The position numbers and the translations under genes are program-made. Source: Anaerolineae bacterium (GTDB taxonomy: Bacteria; Chloroflexota; Anaerolineae; Anaerolineales; Villigracilaceae). Taken from it: a stretch of 7,632 bases of DNA. The notes beneath the pieces were generated by a model. That model was not told where the DNA came from and did no database searches. It saw only the letters and a program-made list of their open reading frames with translations. Shown one piece after another: positions 1-5,750 of the stretch. Numbering within the stretch: position 1 is the stretch's first letter; each line of letters begins with the position of its first letter. The stretch spans positions 1-7,632 of the forward strand of contig PLNY01000155.1 of assembly GCA_003141915.1 (NCBI GenBank), given 5' to 3'.

Positions 1-354
1 CTGTATCACTGCGTAAGGCCGTCCTGATAAATCTATTGCAACATGCGCCAATGTTTCATCCATCGGCGCAAAGCAGTCACCCATGCGGAAAATGCCTTTT
101 CGGTCGCCGAGTGCTTTATCGAAGGCTTGTCCCAATGTCAGCGCGATATCTTCGACGGTGTGATGCGGATCAATTTGAAGATCGCCGCGCGCGCTGACGG
201 ATAAATCGAACAATCCATGGACCGCGAGATGAGTCAGCATGTGGTCGAGAAAACCGAGGCCGGTAGAAACTTCGTGCTGACCTGATCCGTCCAAATCCAG
301 TTTGATCGCAATTTGCGTCTCGTTTGTTTGCCTTGCTACTTCAGCAGTTCGCAT
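1..354 (-). CDS. hisB: Imidazoleglycerol-phosphate dehydratase HisB, N-terminal part (cut by window edge)
   Basis: HisB dehydrates imidazole-glycerol phosphate to imidazole-acetol phosphate, the step just before HisC. I translated this frame by hand from the ATG at 352-354. It is open for 118 codons to the window edge, about 60% of a usual monofunctional HisB of about 195 residues. The family hallmarks are in order: GFLDHML at residues 34-40, DPHHTVED at 62-69 (His and Glu residues that bind Mn), ALGD at 81-84, PMDE at 97-100 and SGRPY at 110-114. The first HHTVED motif is preceded by Asp-Pro rather than the commoner Asp-Asp. A strong ribosome binding site (AAGGAG, plus-strand ctcctt at 360-365) lies inside the end of hisC and fixes the start. 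The hisC stop is 2 nt upstream, so translation is probably coupled. There is no sign of the HisB-N phosphatase domain found in enterobacterial bifunctional HisB. Confidence 0.96.
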   Translation of the reverse strand, partial: MRTAEVARQTNETQIAIKLDLDGSGQHEVSTGLGFLDHMLTHLAVHGLFDLSVSARGDLQIDPHHTVEDIALTLGQAFDKALGDRKGIFRMGDCFAPMDETLAHVAIDLSGRPYAVIQ

Positions 355-356
355 GA

Positions 357-1445
357 TTACTCCTTTAACGCTTTAATCAGCGCGTCCGTATCCTGCGGTC
401 TGCCCACACTGATTCGAATGGCATCGCGCAGACTGGGCTTGTTGAAATAGCGGATAAAGATTCCATGTTCCTGCGCCAGCCGTGACTTAAGCTCTGCCGC
501 GTCGCGCCCGACGATCTGACACAAAATAAAATTGGATCGCGTTGGATATGGTTTTAAATACGGAATTTCCTGCAATGCCGCGAATAGACGCGTCCGTTCA
601 TTCTTCAATTGTTCAACCACCTTAGCTAATTCATCGGCATGTTCCAGTGAAACCTGCGCGGCGATGCTGGCCGCCACGTTGACATTATAGGGCTGCTTGG
701 ATTTCCACAAGGTCGGCATCAGCCAGAGGGGGAATGCGCCATATCCGATTCGCAGACCGGCCAATCCTGCCCATTTACTGAACGTACGCAGCACTACCAA
801 ATTTTCCCGCGACGGAACTTCACGAATGCGACTCAAATCTGCGCCGAGATTCTCACCGGCAAATTCGATATACGCTTCATCCAAAACAATTAAGATGGGC
901 AGAGACAACAATTCATCCATCACATCGCGCGCAATCATTGATCCATCGGGATTGTTGGGCGACGTGATAAAAAATAATTTCGGATGAAATGCTTCCACGG
1001 CTTTGCGGATGGATTTCATATCGAGGGAAAAGTCGGCATGGCGCGGAACTTCGATACAGCGCCCTGCGTTGAGCTCTGCATCGAAAGAATACATCCCGAA
1101 TGTCGGCGGACACGAAAGGATGCAATCATTCGGCTTGAGAAAGACGCGCATGAGCAGGTCAATCAACTCGTCCGCGCCCGAACCGGCTAAAAGATATTCA
1201 GCGGGCACGCCGGTAAATGCCTCAAGCGATTTTCGCAGCGCGCGGCTTTCAGGATCGGGATAGATGTGCGGAAAATCCAATTTACCGAGCGCTTCGCGGA
1301 CAACAGGCAAAGGTCCATAAGGATTTTCATTTGCATCCAACTTGATGATTTGATCGGGACTGCGTCCGATTCGCGCCGATAGAATTTCAAATGGCTCAAT
1401 CGGTATGTACGGAGGCAAAGATTCCAAATGGGATCGGACGTTCAT
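357..1445 (-). CDS. hisC: Histidinol-phosphate aminotransferase HisC
   Basis: PLP-dependent fold-type I aminotransferase that converts imidazole-acetol phosphate and glutamate to histidinol phosphate in the cytoplasm. The 362-residue length is normal for the family. Visible landmarks are the substrate/N-terminal LDANENPYG (37-45), AGSGADELIDLL (87-98), SPNNPDGS (162-169), DEAYIEF (189-195) with the Asp that contacts the PLP pyridine nitrogen, and RTFSKWAGLAGLRIGYG (220-236), in which K224 should form the Schiff base and R232 belongs to the phosphate/carboxylate site. The start is supported by GGAGG (plus-strand cctcc 1451-1455) 5 nt before the ATG and by the ATGA overlap with the hisD stop. 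The position between hisD and hisB makes HisC rather than another family I aminotransferase the natural call. In many bacteria HisC enzymes also accept aromatic amino acids; nothing here tests that. Confidence 0.97.
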   Translation of the reverse strand: MNVRSHLESLPPYIPIEPFEILSARIGRSPDQIIKLDANENPYGPLPVVREALGKLDFPHIYPDPESRALRKSLEAFTGVPAEYLLAGSGADELIDLLMRVFLKPNDCILSCPPTFGMYSFDAELNAGRCIEVPRHADFSLDMKSIRKAVEAFHPKLFFITSPNNPDGSMIARDVMDELLSLPILIVLDEAYIEFAGENLGADLSRIREVPSRENLVVLRTFSKWAGLAGLRIGYGAFPLWLMPTLWKSKQPYNVNVAASIAAQVSLEHADELAKVVEQLKNERTRLFAALQEIPYLKPYPTRSNFILCQIVGRDAAELKSRLAQEHGIFIRYFNKPSLRDAIRISVGRPQDTDALIKALKE

Positions 1446-2788
1446 GCTGACCTCCGGCTGCGCGCCAACGCGGCGTTAGCGTGCGCATCCAACCTTTCCG
1501 CATCTGCAAGCACCGCGGCAATCGGACTGATCGTCTGCGCGGTGTTTTCATCGAGCGCCACCAGGCTGACAATCTTAACGAAATCCCACACATTCAGCGG
1601 AGAGGCGAAACGCGCCGAACCGCCCGTTGGCATCACGTGACTCGGTCCCGCCAGATAATCGCCCAGCACTTCAAAGGAATGTTCGCCCATAAATACGCCG
1701 CCTGCGTGATTAACTTTTTCCACCCAACGCCACGGATCGCGCACCGAGAGTCCGAGATGCTCGGGGGCGTATTCATTGGCTAATTGCACAGCCTCATCCA
1801 GGTCACGGGTCAGAATCGCGCCGCCACGATTTTCCAGCGAAGCGATGATGATTTCCGCGCGTCCGCGCTGTTCGATTTGCTGTGCAATTTCAGCTTGTAC
1901 ATTCTCGATGAGACTCTGCGAAGGCGTCAGTAGAATCGCAGAAGCCAGCAGATCATGTTCAGCTTGAGCCAGCAAATCCGCGGCGACCCATTTTGGATTC
2001 GCTGATTCATCCGCGATGACCACGGTCTCTGTGGGGCCCGCCAGCCCATCAATGCCAACCACGCCATAGACTTGCCGCTTCGCCAGCGTGACAAATAGAT
2101 TACCTGGACCGAAGATTTTATCTACGGGATGAATCGTTTCGGTTCCATATGCCAGCGCGCCGATGGCTTGCGCGCCGCCCAGCAAATAGATTTCATCCAC
2201 CTGTGCGATGGCACAGGCCGCGAGAATGATCGGATCAACCGGTAATTTGGAATTCATCAACGAACGATTCGGCGGCGTGACCACGACGATTTCTTTTACG
2301 CCCGCCACGCGCGCAGGAACCGCGCTCATCAAAACCGAGGACGGCAACGGCGCGGTTCCGCCCGGAACATAAAGACCGACGCGCTGGATCGGGCGGATGA
2401 TCTGTCCGAGCGTGCCGCCCAACTCATTGGTAAACCAGGAGGTCAACGGCTGGTGGCGATGAAACGCTTCGACGCGCGCCGCAGCTTGTTCGAGCGCTTT
2501 GCGTTGGGCGGGGGAAACGGAGTCCAATGCGGATTGAATTGAATCTTTTGAAACGGGAGCCGGTTTGAGGTCGAGGCCATCGAGGCGCTGTGTCCATTTT
2601 TGTAGAGCAAGATCCCCATTGGTTCGCACGTCTGAGAGAATTCGCGAGACAGCTTGATCGGGAGTCAGTGAATCGCCGAAAAGCTGCGCGATGCTGTCCC
2701 GCACGCGTTGACTGACCGGAAATTCATCAGGCGGTGTGCGTTTGAGGATGGTCTTTTTTGCAGTTTGTGGATCGTATTGTTTGATCAT
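1442..2788 (-). CDS. hisD: Histidinol dehydrogenase HisD
   Basis: Zn-dependent, NAD-dependent enzyme that oxidises L-histidinol through histidinaldehyde to L-histidine, the last two steps of the pathway. It has 448 residues; E. coli HisD has 434. Conserved blocks are VGLYVPGGTAPLPSS (137-151), LLGGAQAIGALAYGT (202-216), FGPGN (226-230), GPTE (251-254), QAEHD (275-279), NEYAPEHL (338-345), GDYLAGPSH (376-384) and LDAHANA (433-439). By comparison with the E. coli enzyme the Zn ligands should be Q275, H278, D377 and H436. The acid-base residues should be E343/H344 with H384. All are present, so the enzyme should be active. The ATG overlaps the hisG stop by 4 nt (ATGA), with GGAG about 6 nt upstream inside hisG. 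The roughly 15 extra residues at the N-terminus compared with E. coli look like ordinary length variation. Confidence 0.97.
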   Translation of the reverse strand: MIKQYDPQTAKKTILKRTPPDEFPVSQRVRDSIAQLFGDSLTPDQAVSRILSDVRTNGDLALQKWTQRLDGLDLKPAPVSKDSIQSALDSVSPAQRKALEQAAARVEAFHRHQPLTSWFTNELGGTLGQIIRPIQRVGLYVPGGTAPLPSSVLMSAVPARVAGVKEIVVVTPPNRSLMNSKLPVDPIILAACAIAQVDEIYLLGGAQAIGALAYGTETIHPVDKIFGPGNLFVTLAKRQVYGVVGIDGLAGPTETVVIADESANPKWVAADLLAQAEHDLLASAILLTPSQSLIENVQAEIAQQIEQRGRAEIIIASLENRGGAILTRDLDEAVQLANEYAPEHLGLSVRDPWRWVEKVNHAGGVFMGEHSFEVLGDYLAGPSHVMPTGGSARFASPLNVWDFVKIVSLVALDENTAQTISPIAAVLADAERLDAHANAALARSRRSA

Positions 2789-3801
2789 AGAGACTCCGAT
2801 TTCAACGCGTCGAGCATGGCCTTGTAACGCGGCGGTTCTTCTTCAAAAATATAAGTGACCGGCGAAACGATGATGCCGCTGCCGCCGATGGAACGCAACT
2901 CGGCGATGGCTTGCGGCAGAAGATCGCGATGCACAACCACTGTGACCGAAAACCAATGGGAGGTCGCGTCTCTCACGACGATTGGACTAATGGTCGGTCC
3001 CTGCAAACCGCTGACAATGGTTTGCGCGAACATCTTTTTGGCAATCGCCTCGGGACTCTCGCCGCGCATGTTGGCAATCACCAGCAGATTCGCTTCGGCG
3101 CGCAAATGCGCTTCGATATATTCCAACAAACGACGCGCCATTTCAAGCGCCTCGGGACGCGTTCGCAACGCTTTGCGATTGGCGATCAACGCGGCTTGCG
3201 AGGGCTGGATGACGCCATCCGGCAGAGGACGCAAACGGTTATCCTGCAAGGTTTGACCCGACGAGACGAGGTCGGAAATCATGTCGGCGTAACCGATGGT
3301 CGGCGCGATTTCGAGCGTGCCTTCCGCGGCAATCAACGCATGAGGAATTTGATGTTGGTTCAGGAAACGTTCGGTGAGGACTGGAAATTTTGTCGCCACG
3401 CGCAGAGGACGGTTCAATGAGGCGGAATAGTCTTTCAACGTGGCAACGTTCTTCACTGAATTCCACGCTTCAGGGACTGCGAGAGTGAGAGCGCAGGATC
3501 CGAAGCCAAGCTCATCGTGCAGGATGATGACATCACCGCGCGTTGCGTCGCCGCGCTTTTCTTCGATCACATCAATACCGGTGATGCCGAAGTCCACGCT
3601 GCCTTGCCGCACACTGACAACGATATCGCCCGGCCGCTGGAAGAGAACGCCCAAGTCGGGCAGGGCGGGAATGGCGGCCACATATTGCCGCGGATTGGGC
3701 TTGAAGACGCGGAGTCCAACATCGGATAGAAAATCCAATGCTCCGCTTTCGAGACGGCCTTTGGAAGGAAGGGAAAGTCGAATAACTTGTTGTGATGGCA
3801 T
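2785..3801 (-). CDS. hisG: ATP phosphoribosyltransferase HisG, long form with C-terminal regulatory domain
   Basis: First enzyme of histidine synthesis, joining ATP and PRPP to make phosphoribosyl-ATP; it is usually feedback-inhibited by histidine. The 338-residue length marks the long, hexameric form, which needs no HisZ partner. N-terminal features are LPSKGRL (11-17), RPGDIVVSVRQGSVDFGITG (56-75) and the PRPP-binding region EIAPTIGYADMISDLV (164-179). The C-terminal HisG_C (ACT-like) domain begins around residue 262 with GLQGPTISPIV and continues through WFSVTVVVHRDLLPQAI and RSIGGSGIIVSPV. This is where histidine normally binds. The start is supported by AAGGA (plus-strand tcctt 3809-3813) with 7 nt spacing. 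It is the first structural gene after the attenuator, so the enzyme is likely controlled twice: by allostery and by premature termination upstream. The YAD in the PRPP motif replaces the commoner LAD, a mild variation. Confidence 0.97.
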   Translation of the reverse strand: MPSQQVIRLSLPSKGRLESGALDFLSDVGLRVFKPNPRQYVAAIPALPDLGVLFQRPGDIVVSVRQGSVDFGITGIDVIEEKRGDATRGDVIILHDELGFGSCALTLAVPEAWNSVKNVATLKDYSASLNRPLRVATKFPVLTERFLNQHQIPHALIAAEGTLEIAPTIGYADMISDLVSSGQTLQDNRLRPLPDGVIQPSQAALIANRKALRTRPEALEMARRLLEYIEAHLRAEANLLVIANMRGESPEAIAKKMFAQTIVSGLQGPTISPIVVRDATSHWFSVTVVVHRDLLPQAIAELRSIGGSGIIVSPVTYIFEEEPPRYKAMLDALKSESL

Positions 3802-3835
3802 GAATTAATCCTTATCGCGAAATTTAAATTTAACG

Positions 3836-3869
3836 GAAAGCGAAAGCCCCCGATCATGGACCGGGGGCT
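3836..3869 (-). terminator. his attenuator terminator hairpin
   Basis: On the transcribed strand AGCCCCCGGUC and GAUCGGGGGCU form an 11-bp stem (one G-U pair, eight perfect G/C-rich outer pairs) with a CAU loop. The arms are at plus-strand 3859-3869 and 3845-3855. The RNA then reads UUCGCUUUCC. The U tract is interrupted, so termination may be incomplete, as suits an attenuator. It lies 44 bases before the hisG start and after the leader ORF, so it can only act on the his operon. Confidence 0.85.
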
Positions 3870-3935
3870 GATAAATCGAAGTACGCTATCCTGTTATTTG
3901 CCTAGTGCAGGTACGCGCACAAAAATCTCCCGGTC
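3859..3935 (-). promoter_or_regulatory. Antiterminator pairing between leader ORF and terminator 5' arm
   Basis: The RNA segment GACCGGG (plus-strand 3929-3935, inside the leader ORF) is perfectly complementary to CCCGGUC in the terminator 5' arm (plus-strand 3859-3865), giving 7 bp. The same GACCGGG can instead fold back locally, with CCCG (3939-3942) pairing to CGGG (3929-3932) over a 6-nt loop. A ribosome stalled at the last His codons (3950-3955) would cover about 15 nt ahead and so mask the CCCC arm. That would free GACCGGG to trap the terminator arm. The mutually exclusive pairings are seen in the sequence. The mechanism is inferred from the known his and trp attenuators. Confidence 0.72.
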
Positions 3936-3991
3936 TTTCGGGGGTTTTCGTGATGGGCATGATGGTGCATGTGCGCGAATCTGATTTCCAT
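3902..3991 (-). CDS. hisL: Histidine-rich leader peptide (29 aa) of the his operon
   Basis: Short ORF translated by hand: ATG at 3989-3991, TAG at 3902-3904, 29 codons. Residues 7-14 read HMHHHAHH, six His codons in eight positions; residue 29 is also His. Seven His in 29 residues is far above chance for an ORF placed between a good promoter and a terminator hairpin ahead of hisG. It corresponds in role to enterobacterial HisL, whose run is seven consecutive His, but the sequence is otherwise different. The His codons are interrupted by Met and Ala, and the ORF continues 15 codons beyond the run, covering the antiterminator segment. No Shine-Dalgarno is visible before the ATG, and the predicted transcription start is only about 2-4 nt upstream. 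The peptide itself probably has no function beyond sensing charged tRNA-His through ribosome stalling. Confidence 0.88.
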   Translation of the reverse strand: MEIRFAHMHHHAHHENPRKTGRFLCAYLH

Positions 3992-4001
3992 ATTGGGCGG
4001 G

Positions 4002-4030
4002 AGTATACCTGTGCAAACGGAATTTGGCAA
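4002..4030 (-). promoter_or_regulatory. Sigma70-type promoter of the his operon
   Basis: On the minus strand TTGCCA (plus 4025-4030) and TATACT (plus 4002-4007) match the -35 and -10 consensus at 5/6 each, with exactly 17 bp between them. The first A after the -10 (positions 3993-3994) is a likely start of transcription. It lies immediately before the leader ATG at 3991. The promoter reads only toward the leader peptide, attenuator and hisG. Confidence 0.8.
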
Positions 4031-4097
4031 GAGTCGATTTGTAATAAATTTTAAGAACCTCTCATGAAATTATAGGGATGCTGACGAACTAAAATTT

Positions 4098-5021
4098 TCA
4101 AAGATTTATTAAGTGAGGCAAATAGCCAACGATGGCGAAGAAGATAACGATTAGCAAAAGTTGGGCCAGCGGATAATAACTGGCTTTATCAAACAGCCTG
4201 GCCGCGTGGCGTCTATCTCTCGATTGATATAGTTGAAAACCCGGTCGCAAAAGCAAAAAGAATCCGGCGAGCACACTAACGAGCAGGTAGGACCAACCGA
4301 GGTGGATGGGCGAAATCAACGGCAAAAACAGGCTCGTAATAACTGAAAGCGTCAGTGAGATGATCACGATAAGCCCGGTCTTTTCCGAGCCGAATAGAAG
4401 GGGAATGGTTTTCGCATGGACACGTTTATCTTCCTCTACGTCATTCCAGTCCGCCGGGATATTTTGCCCTCCCACTTCCCAAAAAAGCAGCCAGATGATT
4501 TGCAGAATCAGAAAACGCAAAGGCGGATTGGCATTCACAACGAAAACTGCCGCAAGCGGCCCACTAACCTTGACCAGACCGCTTACCAGCGTCCGTAAAT
4601 ACGTCACCTTGAACAAAAGACAATAAATGATTTCCAATCCGGTAGCGGCGATGAAAATCGCAATGATTGCAGGATTAAGCAAATAGGAGCCGATAAGGGT
4701 CAACACGAACCAGAAGACGAACCACATCATACCGCTCCGATAGCTGAGCACGTTCTGCGCCAGCGGATAGCGCATGTCGGAGGCTTCCACAGAATAACCC
4801 TGATTGATTCCCTCGCCGGAAAACTTTTCGCGATCCATCCGAATGCCGACCAAATCATTCAGCGCATAGATGGCCGTATAACCGGCAAATGCCGTGAACA
4901 ACGACAAAAGAATAATTTGCCACTGCGGAAATTTTCCCAACCATAATAAAGCGCAAAAGGCAGGCGCGGCAATATCCAAAATGCCATGAGTCGTTCTAGA
5001 GAGCGCTAAAAATCGTTTCAT
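4098..5021 (-). CDS. UbiA-superfamily membrane prenyltransferase
   Basis: Integral membrane protein of 307 residues with about eight or nine hydrophobic segments (roughly 12-30, 35-55, 96-112, 114-134, 144-163, 167-184, 215-235, 241-259, 286-303), the size and layout of UbiA-type enzymes. These transfer a polyprenyl chain from its diphosphate to an aromatic or other acceptor within the membrane. The first metal/diphosphate motif reads NDLVGIRMDR (55-64). The second reads DWNDVEED (191-198), followed by KTIPLLFG (204-211) as in the family. In the first motif the middle Asp of NDxxDxxxD is Gly59, so diphosphate binding may be altered. GGAGG (plus 5030-5034) lies 8 nt before the ATG, and the methyltransferase gene ends 21 nt upstream. 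It is the last gene of its cluster. The acceptor is unknown. UbiA proper, chlorophyll synthase and MenA seem less likely because the Arg-Pro after the first motif is missing. Confidence 0.82.
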   Translation of the reverse strand: MKRFLALSRTTHGILDIAAPAFCALLWLGKFPQWQIILLSLFTAFAGYTAIYALNDLVGIRMDREKFSGEGINQGYSVEASDMRYPLAQNVLSYRSGMMWFVFWFVLTLIGSYLLNPAIIAIFIAATGLEIIYCLLFKVTYLRTLVSGLVKVSGPLAAVFVVNANPPLRFLILQIIWLLFWEVGGQNIPADWNDVEEDKRVHAKTIPLLFGSEKTGLIVIISLTLSVITSLFLPLISPIHLGWSYLLVSVLAGFFLLLRPGFQLYQSRDRRHAARLFDKASYYPLAQLLLIVIFFAIVGYLPHLINL

Positions 5022-5042
5022 GTGCTAGGCCTCCAAGTGGAA

Positions 5043-5750
5043 TCATCTCTTGATAAAATGCATCATGTAATTTACATCTTCTTTTGCATCGACAACTTTA
5101 AACTTTCGGGTGAAGGGGTTGTATATCAAGCTGGAAAGCCTTACAAATTCCAGACCATTTTCCTGTGCCCAGCTTTTTAACTCTTGTGGACGAATTAGTT
5201 TATCGTATGTGTGGGAGCCTCTTGGCAGAAGGCGCAAAATGTATTCGCCGCCGACAATGGCAAACAAAAATGCCTTCGGCGTGCGATTGATGGTCGAGAA
5301 AAAGGCATGTCCATCCTTTTTAAGCGCCTGTGAACAAGCGGCAATAATTTTTTCCGGCTCCGGCACATGCTCCAACATTTCCATACACGTCACCGCGTCA
5401 AAATGGCCTGTGTTTTTTAAAGCAATTTCTTCAGCGCTTTCATACCGATAATCAATACTCAGGCCCTGCCCTTTGGCGTGTTGTCTTGCCACTTCCAGAG
5501 ATGCCTGAGATAAATCAATCCCTGTTACTTCCGCACCTGATTTCGCAAGCGCCTCCGATAGAATACCACCTCCACAGCCCACATCCAGCACTTTGGGAGC
5601 GCGCACATGGACGGCATCCATAATGAATTTTGTGCGCAATGGATTGATGGTATGAAGCGTTCCCATTTCCCCTTTGAGGTCCCACCAAATATTGGAAACC
5701 TTGTCAAATTTATTGATTTCGTTATCGTCAGCGTTCTCGAATTTCGTCAT
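5043..5750 (-). CDS. UbiG-like SAM-dependent O-methyltransferase
   Basis: Class I SAM methyltransferase of 235 residues that strikingly resembles E. coli UbiG along its whole length as I remember that sequence. Shared blocks are WWDLKGEMGTLHTINPLR (22-39), the SAM motif VLDVGCGGGIL (54-64), acidic VTGIDL (75-80), VTCMEMLEHVPEPEK (120-134), FFSTINR (150-156), VGGEYILRLLPRGSH (166-180) and YNPFT with VNYMMH at the C-terminus (226-231). UbiG methylates polyprenyl-catechol intermediates of ubiquinone at the membrane. The neighbours are not the usual ubiquinone genes: a C7-type cyclase, LuxS and a UbiA homologue. The substrate is therefore more safely called a catechol, quinol or cyclitol-derived ring. 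The start overlaps the end of the cyclase gene by 23 nt and has only a weak ribosome binding site, which suggests translational coupling. The family call is sure; the ubiG name in the strict sense is not, so no symbol is given. Confidence 0.9.
   Translation of the reverse strand: MTKFENADDNEINKFDKVSNIWWDLKGEMGTLHTINPLRTKFIMDAVHVRAPKVLDVGCGGGILSEALAKSGAEVTGIDLSQASLEVARQHAKGQGLSIDYRYESAEEIALKNTGHFDAVTCMEMLEHVPEPEKIIAACSQALKKDGHAFFSTINRTPKAFLFAIVGGEYILRLLPRGSHTYDKLIRPQELKSWAQENGLEFVRLSSLIYNPFTRKFKVVDAKEDVNYMMHFIKR

Noticed and set aside
2911..3420. Plus-strand open frame of 169 codons opposite hisG
   Set aside because: It lies wholly antisense to an intact hisG, shows no recognisable domain, and is the expected shadow of a GC-rich gene. 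The other plus-strand frames are the same.
3836..3991. T-box riboswitch controlling the his operon
   Set aside because: I see no T-box consensus or specifier stem; the His-rich ORF with alternative hairpins explains the region without one.
4069..4074. Perfect TATAAT on the minus strand as a second his promoter
   Set aside because: No acceptable -35 hexamer at 16-18 bp; the promoter at 4002-4030 is much better and ideally placed.
4046..4097. Inverted repeat TAAAATTT/AAATTTTA (arms 4046-4053 and 4090-4097) after the UbiA gene as a terminator
   Set aside because: The arms are only A/T, eight bases long and separated by 36 bases, with no U run after them; such a pair arises easily by chance in AT-rich DNA.
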